From: Coemansia sp. RSA 1804
Lineage: Eukaryota; Kickxellomycota; Kickxellomycetes; Kickxellales; Kickxellaceae
Length of the DNA: 44,176 nucleotides
Reading direction: 5' to 3'
Assembly: GCA_027578815.1 (NCBI GenBank)
Contig: JANBTH010000056.1
Span: 1 to 44,176, forward strand
Below are positions 27,918 to 36,981 of the stretch, one piece after another. The notes beneath the pieces were generated by a model, which did not search any database, had not been told where the DNA came from, and was given only the letters and a program-made list of their open reading frames with translations. The position numbers were made by a program, and so were the translations under genes. Numbering within the stretch: the stretch's first letter is position 1; each line of letters begins with the position of its first letter.

Positions 27918-29081
27918 CTACAAGGCACTTTCGACTTTGGCAAACTCTGATGAGCTGATTGCCTTTGCCGACTCTATCGCCGACTGAGCAACAACCGCCT
28001 GCGGATTGTCCCCGGGTCTGATGACGCTCACGTAGCTCGCAGGAAACAGCCCTTCCCGCCCATCCTGTGTGCGACCGCGCCACCACTCGCTGGGCTTGCC
28101 CCAGATGTCGACTTTGCTGCTGATGGCAACGACATCACCACGCTTGAAGCTCAGCTCAGCTTTTGTATCGCCTTCAAAGTCGTATTGTGCCTGAGCAAAC
28201 TCCATCCCTACCGCACGCATGGCCTGTCCTGGCCCAGTTCCCTGTGCATCTGTGACGGTCTGCGCAGTCAATCGCCGCTGTCTTGCCGCAATCGACCGAA
28301 TGGCTTTTGTCATCAGGTATGGCAGCCCAACAATAATCGCAAAGAACAACAGCAGCGACCGCTTGCTCACACGAGACCGCTTCTCGTATTCTGCAAAGGT
28401 ACCAGCATCCAGATCGCCCTTGTTCACGTTCATTGGCTTGCCAGTAATCCGCGACACTAGCTGCCGCAGTCTATCGTAGGCAAATGTTGATCCTACAGCG
28501 CCGGTCAATGAAGTGCGCAGCATGCCAAACTGGTCCATTACGCCAAGCACCGCCATAAAAGATGAGTGCGTCGCAAAGTACGTTGACTCAAGCATACGCG
28601 CAAACCCGCCAAATGCACCGACAAGAGATTCAACCAGCTGGAACGTACTGCGAGTGGATGCATCAAGACGCTGGGTAAGCGACATTGGGTTCTGCTGGCC
28701 CATCGGCCCTGTCATGCCATAGCCGCCCATTCCGTATCCGCCCATGCCGTATCCACCCATGCCGTATCCGCCCATTCCGCTCATCCCATATCCTCCGTAT
28801 CCTCCGCCGTAGCCCCCACCATACCCGCTGTACCCGCCATATCCGCCGTAACCCCCATAGGAGCCCATCCCATACCCTCCCATTCCACTGTTCATGCCGC
28901 CCATAGCAAGGCCTGCACCCGGCTGCTGCGTCTGGCCTACAGCACCAGCCGTGGCCTCATTCTGTGCAACACTGGTGCCTGCTGAATCTGTAGATGGCAA
29001 TGGTGGCGCAACAGAGACAGCGGCCTGCGAGCCTTCAGCATCTCCGCCGCTCTTTTCCCAAGGCTTTGCTGGAGAGGTCAT
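27918..29081 (-). CDS. PEX13: Peroxisomal import docking peroxin Pex13 (YG-rich, SH3)
   Basis: Peroxisomal membrane protein of the matrix-import docking complex; binds Pex14 and Pex5. 387 residues, one exon. Order: Pro/Ala/Ser-rich start with the conserved KPWE; a Gly/Tyr/Met-rich segment at about 60-125 with MGGYG repeated four times; the Pex13 core (about 130-230, AFGGFARMLESTYFATHSSF and FDQFGMLR-type motif); a hydrophobic segment at about 243-262 (SLLLFFAIIVGLPYLMTKAI); and an SH3 domain at about 297-356 (ALYDF-type AQYDFEGD, EWWRGR, GLFPASYV). YG-rich Pex13 N-termini are reported to form a cohesive meshwork in the import pore. Start ATG at 29081. Divergent from the aldo-keto reductase gene. 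Confidence 0.96.
   Translation of the reverse strand: MTSPAKPWEKSGGDAEGSQAAVSVAPPLPSTDSAGTSVAQNEATAGAVGQTQQPGAGLAMGGMNSGMGGYGMGSYGGYGGYGGYSGYGGGYGGGYGGYGMSGMGGYGMGGYGMGGYGMGGYGMTGPMGQQNPMSLTQRLDASTRSTFQLVESLVGAFGGFARMLESTYFATHSSFMAVLGVMDQFGMLRTSLTGAVGSTFAYDRLRQLVSRITGKPMNVNKGDLDAGTFAEYEKRSRVSKRSLLLFFAIIVGLPYLMTKAIRSIAARQRRLTAQTVTDAQGTGPGQAMRAVGMEFAQAQYDFEGDTKAELSFKRGDVVAISSKVDIWGKPSEWWRGRTQDGREGLFPASYVSVIRPGDNPQAVVAQSAIESAKAISSSEFAKVESAL
28716..28775 (-). repeat. 15-bp tandem repeat coding MGGYG in PEX13
   Basis: Four near-identical 15-bp units encode MGGYG ×4 (residues ~103-122). They lie inside a larger degenerate GGYG-coding array that extends to about 28905. Third-position differences show some age. 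Confidence 0.85.
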
Positions 29082-29653
29082 TTACTTTGTTTAGAAGGCC
29101 ACTACTGTGGCTAGATAAATACAGCGCAGGAAAGGAGGAAGGGAATAAAGAGTTTGCCTTATGCGTTGTTAGCGTGTGCTATTTCAAGGGTAGGAAATTA
29201 AGAAATGGATTTGCTATTACTAAAATACAAAAAAAAAAATAAAGGCAGATTGAGACGGAGAAATTGAAACCAAAGATAAACGAGAGAAAAAAGATTGTGC
29301 GGATGAAGAACATAACCGCACATGAAAGAGCACTACTGCATTTTTGGTTGCCATTGTGTAAATCCGCTTGTGTTGGAAAGATCTAATCACTGGCAAAGAG
29401 CGGAGAATTTCCAATGCCATACGGCATCAAGACCTATTTGCCTAGATCTCGTTGTTGCCATCCACTGATCCATGCAAAGAGAAGAGCGTTTATCAAGGCA
29501 AACAAACGTCACACCCGATTCCATGCAGATAAATGAAATGAGATTCGGTGTTAGTCTATATTTTTCTGTATAAACAGGTTTCTTGTTTTTGAAATTCTTT
29601 TCTACTAAAATATCTACATTTCAACTCTTTTGAACCCACGGAATACAGCAACA
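29082..29653. promoter_or_regulatory. Divergent promoter region, PEX13 / aldo-keto reductase
   Basis: 572 bp between the PEX13 and reductase starts. A ten-A run lies near 29230-29240 and TATA-like TGTATAAA at about 29569. The leader before the reductase ATG is T- then A-rich. No gene seen. Confidence 0.5.
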
Positions 29654-30574
29654 ATGTCTGTCAAGAACCTCAAGCTAAACAATGGCAACCTCATGCCCGA
29701 GATCGGACTAGGCACTTGGAAAGGAGACGAGAGTGGCGCTCTGGTACAGACCATCAAGACTGCTGTTGATCTGGGGTACAGACACATCGACTGCGCTCCA
29801 GCCTATGGAAACCAGCGCGAGATTGGAAAAGCGTTGAAGGAGATTCAGGTTCCACGCAAGGAGCTTTTCATTGTCTCCAAGCTCTTTGAAAACAGCCACA
29901 GGCCGGAGCTTGTAGAAGGCGCACTGGACCATATCCTTGATGAGCTACAGCTTGACTACCTCGATGTGCTTCTGATGCACTGGCCCTTCGCACTGAAGCC
30001 CGAGGCTGATTTTGGCTATAGCCATAAAGCCAAAGACATTGAAAACGTGCCAATTATGGACACATGGAGGGCAATGGAGGCCTTGGTTGACAAGGGCAAG
30101 GTCCGCACAATCGGCGTCAGCAACTTTAACAAGAACATTTTGGAAAAGATGCTTCCTCAGTGCCGCATCGTCCCAGCTATCAACCAGATTGAAAATCACC
30201 CGTACTGCCAGCAAAAGGATATCGTAGAGGTTTGCAAGAAAAACGATGTCGTTGTCACCGCCTACTGTCCTTTGGGCGGAGTCAAGATAAACGTCATGGA
30301 TGATGAGCTGATCAAGCGCATTGCGGATGCTCATGCGTGTACGCCTGCACAGGTCGCGCTCTCTTGGATACTTGCCCGCGGCATTGCGGTTATCCCAAAG
30401 TCAAGCAACCCAATCCGTCTCAAGCAGAACCTAAAAACCGTGACTCTAACCTCTGACGAGATGCGCATGATTGGAGACATCAAGAGACATGAGCGCAAGT
30501 GTGATCCTGGTTGTGATTTTGAGCAGCTAAAGTGGATATTCCACCCAGACGAGGCAGAATGTCCGGTCATCTAA
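29654..30574 (+). CDS. Aldo-keto reductase (AKR1/AKR3-like)
   Basis: NADPH-dependent carbonyl reductase fold, 306 residues. The catalytic tetrad is visible: Asp46 and Tyr51 in HIDCAPAYGN, Lys76 in FIVSKLFEN and His109 in DVLLMHWP. Further AKR signatures are WRAMEALVDKGKVRTIGVSN and the cofactor-binding IPKSSNPIRLKQN. The long FALKPEADF loop after His109 resembles alcohol dehydrogenase (NADP+)/aldose reductase members. The open frame reaches back to a TTG at 29630, but the first ATG (29654, MSVKNLKLNNGN) gives the normal family start. Substrate cannot be read from sequence (glycerol, xylose or general aldehyde reductase are all possible). Single exon. Confidence 0.95.
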   Translation: MSVKNLKLNNGNLMPEIGLGTWKGDESGALVQTIKTAVDLGYRHIDCAPAYGNQREIGKALKEIQVPRKELFIVSKLFENSHRPELVEGALDHILDELQLDYLDVLLMHWPFALKPEADFGYSHKAKDIENVPIMDTWRAMEALVDKGKVRTIGVSNFNKNILEKMLPQCRIVPAINQIENHPYCQQKDIVEVCKKNDVVVTAYCPLGGVKINVMDDELIKRIADAHACTPAQVALSWILARGIAVIPKSSNPIRLKQNLKTVTLTSDEMRMIGDIKRHERKCDPGCDFEQLKWIFHPDEAECPVI

Positions 30575-30635
30575 TGCTCTCTTCTTGTTTTAAGACCAGG
30601 AGCTTGCAAACGGTAGCTGGAACGAAATGGTTTAA

Positions 30636-30812
30636 TCACAATAGCTTTTCGATATTTGAAAAAGTAGCAATAGACATTTTACCCGGTTTGCTGCTGAAAT
30701 AAAGGTTAAAATCAAAATTTGCAAGAACGGCCTTGGCAAGCCCTGTTTCCAATAATTCCAGCAGATGCAAAGCACTAGATGCATGATCAGATCGGCTCAC
30801 TTTGTTGAACAT
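30636..30812 (-). CDS. Candidate small protein or terminal exon (58 residues), unrecognised
   Basis: From the ATG at 30812 the frame gives MFNKVSRSDHASSALHLLEL and continues amphipathic-helical to EKLL. Composition is protein-like and not low-complexity. Just upstream on the minus strand is a good acceptor-like sequence (TTGCATTTCCACAG), and further on a perfect GTAAGT donor (about 30887-30892). I could not join an upstream exon to this frame without a stop or phase clash. So it may be the last exon of a short spliced gene, a short ORF from the ATG, or chance. It lies 62 bp past the reductase stop, convergent with it. Confidence 0.3.
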   Translation of the reverse strand: MFNKVSRSDHASSALHLLELLETGLAKAVLANFDFNLYFSSKPGKMSIATFSNIEKLL

Positions 30813-30836
30813 TTCGGATATGCTGTGGAAATGCAA

Positions 30837-31850
30837 AGGCTTTATGGATGGAGCATTTTCTTCTTTCTCTCCCTTTTTTCACACACTTACGCAGCGTCGT
30901 GGTATATGTCCAGTTTTTAGTTAATACTGCAGTCACCATATACAGATAATCTATTGATTCGACAGGTTTTTATTCCCGCTTCAAAGTTTCTTACTCGGAT
31001 AACCTTTTATCTGCTCCTTGACAGAGCATAATTCTGTAAAGGAAAGAAGAAGAGGATTCTTGGCAAAAAAGGAAAAGGAAAAGGAAAACATGACGGAAGA
31101 TGATAGACATTCATGGATTTTCCTAGTCAACACGCGATCGCGTGTATGAACACAAATGGGAGATGGTAGGCTTTCTTGTGGCCGTTTTTTTCACTTGGCC
31201 GATAGACGTTTCGTGTCTCCTTCCCCATCTTTTTCCTCGCGGATGGAGGAAAACAAACAAGCTTCATACGCAAAACACAAGCAATCTCCTCAGGTAAACT
31301 GGCATTGCCTTCTGTCCTCGTCTTTCATAACACATGTAAAAATATTGAGCTTTTTTATTGACCCGAAGCCGAAGCCACGTATAAAAAATACGCCCCCGTC
31401 CAGACACCACCAATAATATTTTTTTCTTCATAAGGTCACATCCTTCTCCTACAACCGCTGACAGTATGTCGAGAAGTCCCAACTCCTAAAAATAATTTTC
31501 TGGCTTAAGTACATTTCTTTTTCCCCCATTTCTTCATCGCAGTGTTCTTTAAAGTCCAACTTGTTTTCCTTTTCTTTTTCCGAACTTGTCATCACTTTCT
31601 TTTTCCGAACTTCTCATCACTATCCTTTTCCGAACATCTTTGACTGTTGTCTTATTTATCATCTGTCTATATTTCCTTCTCCACGAGTGATCCCTTGTCT
31701 TCTTTTGTACATCATATACTTACTGCACTTCTTGCGTCAATTGGTCTGATTGAAGCTCATCAATACAGCAGGATCCACTCTCAAATTTATTCCTGTTTCT
31801 ACCTCTTTTTTTTTACAACACATTCAAGTCCAACAGTGCCCATTTTAACA
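30837..31850 (+). promoter_or_regulatory. Promoter and pyrimidine-rich leader of the HMG-box gene
   Basis: About 1 kb. From about 31490 to 31850 the plus strand is strongly CT-rich and includes a 25-bp tandem repeat (31574-31636). The frame of the HMG gene stays open upstream to 31647, but this part is low-complexity leader with no ATG nearer than 31647 that gives protein-like sequence. A CGCGATCGCG palindrome (AsiSI-like core) lies at 31134-31143. Confidence 0.5.
31574..31636 (+). repeat. 25-bp tandem repeat (2.5 copies) in HMG gene leader
   Basis: The word CCGAAC recurs at 31580, 31605 and 31630, exactly 25 bp apart, within units of the form TTTTTCCGAACTT.TCATCAC. The third copy is partial. 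It is in the presumed 5' untranslated or promoter region. Confidence 0.75.
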
Positions 31851-34423
31851 ATGAACATGATGCCAAATGCCAGCTACAGCGGCGCTGGATATTCAGACTC
31901 TCAAAACGCCATTTCTGCTAGCCAAACCCAACAAACCCAACAGCAGCAGCAGTATCAGCAGCAGCACTGGGCAGCCATGACATTGCCGCCTTTTGAGCAG
32001 CAGTATCAGCAGCAACAGATCCAGCTTTCGCCCGCCAGCGCCGGAATACCCATTGCTGGTGTACCCATTGCTGGTGGATCCCCGCTGCAGTCTTTTCAGC
32101 TTGCATCTGTTGCCACGTCACCCATGCCCGGCACTCCGTCATCCTCTGCTACAGGCTCGGCCGCTGCTGCCGGACTAGGCGGCGGAGGCCTCCAATTCAG
32201 CCAATCAGTTGTGTCACCAGGCGCTATTTCTACCTCGAGCACGTTTAATGACCATGCCATCAACCCAAATCCGAACTTTAACCTTTACCAGAATCAGCAG
32301 CAGGAGCAATATAGCCATAATCTTCCGCAGCAGCAGCAACAACAACAGCAGGAGCAGCACCCGATGCCAAAGCTGGTTGAAGTGCCAGTGACAACACATT
32401 CATACTCATACCAGCCGACCACAGACAACACCCAACCGCAGTTTCCAAATGTTCTGCTCAACGGCGGCCCTCTCGGCCCTCTTCCTTGGGAAAACCCCCA
32501 GACCCAGCCAGCCTTGCAGAGCGCAGGCATCCAAAAGTCAAAGTCCCGTCCACCGCGCAACAAAAGCAAGTTCAAGCGTTTCCGCAATGCCTTCATCTAC
32601 TATGTCAACGACCAAAGGTAAATACCGCTCCTAGAAAGTAATAATATGCATTTCCGCCAATTGCATTGCAATTTGCTATCCCCAGACTCTAGACCCTCTG
32701 TTTTTCTCTCACTTGTTTGCTGCTATATCACGCCTTCTCTCTTCAGGCTCATTGTTTCTTATGTGGATTAATCCCGCATTTTCTACGCCATGTAAACAAA
32801 CAAGAGATATGCGAAAAGCCTCATTTCTCGCTTATTCGCTTTGCATACAATACTTGTTCAAAGTGAATCTTCGTTTTCGCGTTTTTGTTTCAATCATTCC
32901 TTTTCTTTCTCTCTCTACGCCAGTGACTGAGAGAAACGAGAAGAACGGAAGGCTGTAATCTGCAGGCCGGCTCCCCTTTTGTACACACCCCTTTATTGCT
33001 CCTCTGTATGCTATACATCTCACATATGTTGTTCTCTGCACGATTGTGATCACCAAACATGAACATCAATGAACAAGCTTTTTATATGCGCGTGCTTGCT
33101 TGCTCGCTTGTCTGCCCATTCTGCTGCAGGCTTGTTTCCCTTTTTCTTATGTGAGCAAGATTCGAGAGGCGCACGATAAACATAACATGATCGCAAGTAG
33201 AAAAATAAAACGATCGTCGCAGCGTTTTCCTTCCCCCCTTCTCTCTGCCTCTTTATTTTGGTTTGTTGTCGCACCACCAGAAATGCCATTCTGGGTCTGT
33301 TTGCTCAATGCGCATGAAAATGAACGAAAATGGGCAGAACATCTTACTAATGGTCGTTTTTATTCTCCACCATTTAAAAAACACAATCATTGTTCATTTT
33401 TATAGGGACAAGGTTGACGACGACACAAAGCGGCTCAAAAACAGAGAGTTTTTGCAGCTGATGAGTGCTCGGTGGAAAACAATGCCCGAAAACGAGCGCA
33501 AGCCCTATATTCAGCTTGCCGAGGAAGACAAAAAGCGGTTCAACGAGGATGTCAAAAGATATGGCAAATACGAGTCCAGACAGCGCCGCTACAACAAGCC
33601 GCCTCGGTCGCTCGGCAAGACAGACAAATATACATATCCCCATGGAATCTATGGCTTTCCGGTCGGCGGAAATAGCAACGGCGGCACGAGCAATATCGGC
33701 GGTGGGTCGCATGGGCAGAACAGCGGTGGCGCTTCTGCTGCTGCTGCCGTTGCTGCCGCAAACCTCTTGTACAACACCAGCGGGTATGGAAATGTTATGC
33801 CTGCACAGATGAACATTGGTGCGGCGGCAGGTGGTGGTGCACCGCAGACGAACCTTTCACAGTTCTATGTTGGCCCACCTGTTCAGAGCACCACAAATGC
33901 AGATACAAATGCAAACAATGCAAGTGCACGGCTCGGTGCTCTGGCTGTAAACAACATTCCCCATTCTGTTGTTGCTCCCGGATCAGCCAACTTGTTGGCA
34001 GCAGACATCCAGCGTCAACTGCAGCAGCCATCGTCACTGCTTTCTCCTTCTGCCTTAGAGGCGCCCCAGCGAACGTCGTTGTCAACCAATAACTCTCCAA
34101 ACAAAAACAACGCTGGCAACATCAACACCTCATTGAGCCCTAATTACCAATGGGATGCTATTGCTTCTGCTGGCGACAATTCTCAGGTGGGCATGATTTC
34201 TCATGGAAGGCATTACGCAGCCTACTATCAACAGCAGCAGCAGCAGCAACCACTGCCTCAGACAGGAGGTAGTTATCTGCAGGTACCAACGGGAACACCA
34301 ATTTCACACGCGCTGACAGAACCGGCATTCCATATGACGGGGCAGAACAATCCATTCCTTGGTCAAAGCCAGCAGCAACGACAGAACCAGCTATTGCAGC
34401 AGCAGCAGCAGTATCAGCACTAG
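31851..34423 (+). CDS. HMG-box transcription factor, HMG box split by a 788-nt intron
   Basis: Two exons: 31851-32617 and 33406-34423 (594 residues). Exon 1 starts at ATG 31851 (MNMMPNASYSGAGYS) and is rich in Gln runs. The HMG box (about 237-305) begins at the end of exon 1 (SKFKRFRNAFIYYVNDQ) and continues in exon 2 (DKVDDDTKRLKNREFLQLMS, ARWKTMPENERKPYIQLAEE, DKKRFNEDVKRYGKY). The donor GTAAAT (32618) and acceptor TTTATAG (33405) rejoin a split Arg codon in phase 2. After the box come Gly/Asn/Ala-rich and Gln-rich stretches. MATA-HMG/Sox-like single-box factors in fungi include mating-type and stress regulators; this one is not next to tptA/rnhA, so it is not the Mucoromycota sex locus. 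Function unknown. Confidence 0.88.
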
Positions 34424-35279
34424 TTAACATTTTAGACACATTAGCAACCAAACGACTGTTACTAGCCAACTGATTTTAAGCTACAATAGCAAGATCAAGA
34501 GAGGAGATTCACTAGTCAATTCAGTTACGTTTTTTGGGGCTTTCTCATTTCTTTCATTTTTCCATTTTATTTTGAGGTTTAACTGTTGTTTTTTAATGGC
34601 ACATTGTTGCCACATGCCATTAATCTTGTAATAAATAATATATTGGCCAACCAAGAAAGAAACGTCAAGTAGGTTACTGTCTAAGCCAAATTGGCTAATG
34701 GTAAAAAAGCATTGTTGCCCCATGCCTACATATCACGCATAGCCTGTGTTAATTGAGCAGTATAAATGATGTAGTTGAAAGGTCTGCACACCTTTCGAAT
34801 CTTTTCAACATCTGGAATTGTATATTCTAACAAGACATTCAAAAGTTTTTCAATAAACTCCAAAGGAATAAGTTTACATTAGTCACAAGGAATATCTCTT
34901 TATAAATTGTTGGATATCTCCCCTCTATTCAGAATAAGAAATCGGCACCTAAATCCAAGATGGCGACATTTTCTGTCAAATGGTTTAATTGTTTGGGGTT
35001 TCTTGTTGCTCAGATTTTATCTGGTTAATATAATCTGACGCTTGCAGAAGCAACATATATTGGTCAAAGTGCGCTAGGCCGACCGGTTTGTATTAATTTT
35101 CATTTCAATATTTACAGGGATTATTATCTTGAAATGCATTACTTAAACTCTTGCATGCTTATTACAAAGAGTGCTCTATTATGAAAAAAATTGCTTTGTT
35201 CTTTGGGCGTGACTACAAATTACTTTCCATCTGGGTCTGCCTGTGCTTTACTGTCTTTGAAGAACTCTATTTAGTATGC
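34424..35279. other. AT-rich intergenic region after the HMG-box gene
   Basis: About 0.85 kb of AT-rich sequence with no protein-like frame longer than about 80 codons. The short minus-strand frame at 34481-34723 looks fortuitous. Confidence 0.45.
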
Positions 35280-35640
35280 GGCGTGCCATGAAAGCCTCGT
35301 TTCAGGCTTTTTGCAGTGGCATAAAGGTTCCGTGCCTCAATGTCTGTCTTCGGTATGGTAGTCTACGTGATATTCATGTTGAATGTTGTCTTTCCTTTAA
35401 TCGGCATTTCTAGCACCGGTCCCAGCACGTCTCTGTCATAGATAGGCAGAAAAATGATCTGCACCATCCCTGAGCAAGTCCATCTCAAGCTCAACTGAAA
35501 CCACATGGAACGTGGATCCTAGAAGCAACCTTAGCTGTGATCCAGATTATTTGTAGATATAGCGTGTTAGGTTGTCTTTGGTGCACCAATGTTGGAACAG
35601 CGGCGTATCAAACTCTGCTGCCATAAACTTAGTGTTGTGC
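35280..35640 (-). pseudogene. Possible decayed coding fragment, unidentified
   Basis: On the minus strand, protein-like stretches appear in two frames and are broken by stops. One frame gives HNTKFMAAEFDTPLFQHW and, past a stop, LRLLLGSTFHVVSVELEMDL. The other gives IIFLPIYDRDVLGPVLEMPI, continuing past a stop to EARNLYATAKSLKRGFHGTP. This looks like a gene that lost its frame, but I recognise no family and chance cannot be excluded. Confidence 0.22.
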
Positions 35641-35766
35641 TCCGTCCGTTGTTAATACTTCTGAGCCATTGCAAATAATCACTAAGCTAGGTTTATGTTA
35701 GCATCCTAGAGTGCATATGCGTTTTGGCATGTGTTTGACACAAACTGCTCAGAATCTCTGAAAATT

Positions 35767-36048
35767 TTAAATAAGGCAAAACAAACCGTTTGCTGCTTGC
35801 ACCCTAGATGCAATATGAAAATGAGAGCACATATGGTCTTGGTAGTCTGAAAATAGCCTGATAAAGTTGCTCCCTTGCCGACAAACATTCTTGGTAAACT
35901 CGCTAATCTCCCGCCTTAGCCGTTCTAATTGAAGGTTAGTTATATCAATACAAGAATCAATTCTGGCCAGCGTGGCTGCAGATTCTCCAGCGCATATGTT
36001 GTTGCTGAAAACCGACTGTCTAATGGTTCTTTGTTTGTGGAATGCCAT
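35767..36048 (-). CDS. Small helical protein, 93 residues; possible DASH/Dad1-like
   Basis: From the ATG at 36048 the frame reads to a TAA at 35767. The middle is a clear amphipathic helix: LARIDSCIDITNLQLERLRR, then EISEFTKNVCRQGSNFIRLF. The length and the pattern (two helices, a NLQLE.L.REI stretch, then GSNF before a short aromatic/acidic helix) faintly recall Dad1 of the DASH microtubule ring. Identity is too weak to assign. It stands alone in an AT-rich region and could also be one exon of a larger gene or a relic. Confidence 0.35.
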   Translation of the reverse strand: MAFHKQRTIRQSVFSNNICAGESAATLARIDSCIDITNLQLERLRREISEFTKNVCRQGSNFIRLFSDYQDHMCSHFHIASRVQAANGLFCLI

Positions 36049-36981
36049 ATTCAGCTACTTAACTACATTGAACGTTTTTCTACAGAGAGATAGACGTATC
36101 TCTTGAATGTGTGAAACGTTATTTGCAACTGTTTCCCGCATAATAAAAATGAGTGCCACAACAGAACCTGTATTATTGTTGTAAAATAATAAAGAGCCTT
36201 TTCTATTCCATAATCAAAATATACAGATTTCTCTGCCAAACGCTATAACCCCAGGATTGTGGACATTATTTATACCTTCCAATATTTCTATCTCAAATGG
36301 CAAAAGATTCTAATCATATTTTGTCTTATATACTTTAATATACATCAAATGTTGGTGTTTCATCAAATATTAATATCTATCACATTTACTATAACACCCT
36401 AGTCTTAGGCCTATCTTGATTCTCTGGTGGTTCTTTGCCAAGTGGATTAACGTTTATTACTTTTCTTCAGAACATTGGAGATTAATTTAAATTTACACAC
36501 ATACGCTTCTGATTAAATCTTCTTTCTAACTAGATACATTGGTTCAAGTGTGAATCCATACACTTGAGTGCTCAACTTTTGCACTGGTTACATAGTCTAC
36601 ACCTTAAACAGAAGCACTGGGTATGATATTAATAAGAGCTATTATCACATGTCTATCAATGAATTCTTTTTTCTTTTCCATAAATCGATTTACTTTATCT
36701 GTAAGTTTCTATAATCCTTTGCAACAATCACCAACACATGTCTTGTCTACGAGTTTTAAAAATATGCAAATCGTTTTCTCAAGCAAAAGCATTCCTATGT
36801 CTTCTGCTGTGAAATAAAGAAACCATCGTCATCCCAGATACATAAACAACAAACTCTTGGTCCTTGTTTGTTTTGGGGTTTCTTTTCATCTTTCTCTCAT
36901 TTTTCTCCAACTTACAAGTTTCATTAATTTTTCTTTTTTCTCTTATATACCCATTACGTACTTTTTTTGCCAATATATTCA
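36049..36981. other. AT-rich intergenic region before the DUF4246 pseudogene
   Basis: 0.93 kb, very AT-rich. Several TATATA-like words (around 36330) and a CT-rich leader (about 36880-36950) just before the DUF4246 ATG, as expected of a former promoter. No gene seen. Confidence 0.45.

Noticed and set aside
31647..31850. Upstream extension of the HMG-box reading frame
   Set aside because: The translation is Ser/Phe/Leu-rich sequence from a CT-rich leader; the ATG at 31851 begins protein-like sequence.
31935..32360. CAG/CAA repeats as a CRISPR-like or satellite array
   Set aside because: They are in-frame polyglutamine coding runs without spacers.
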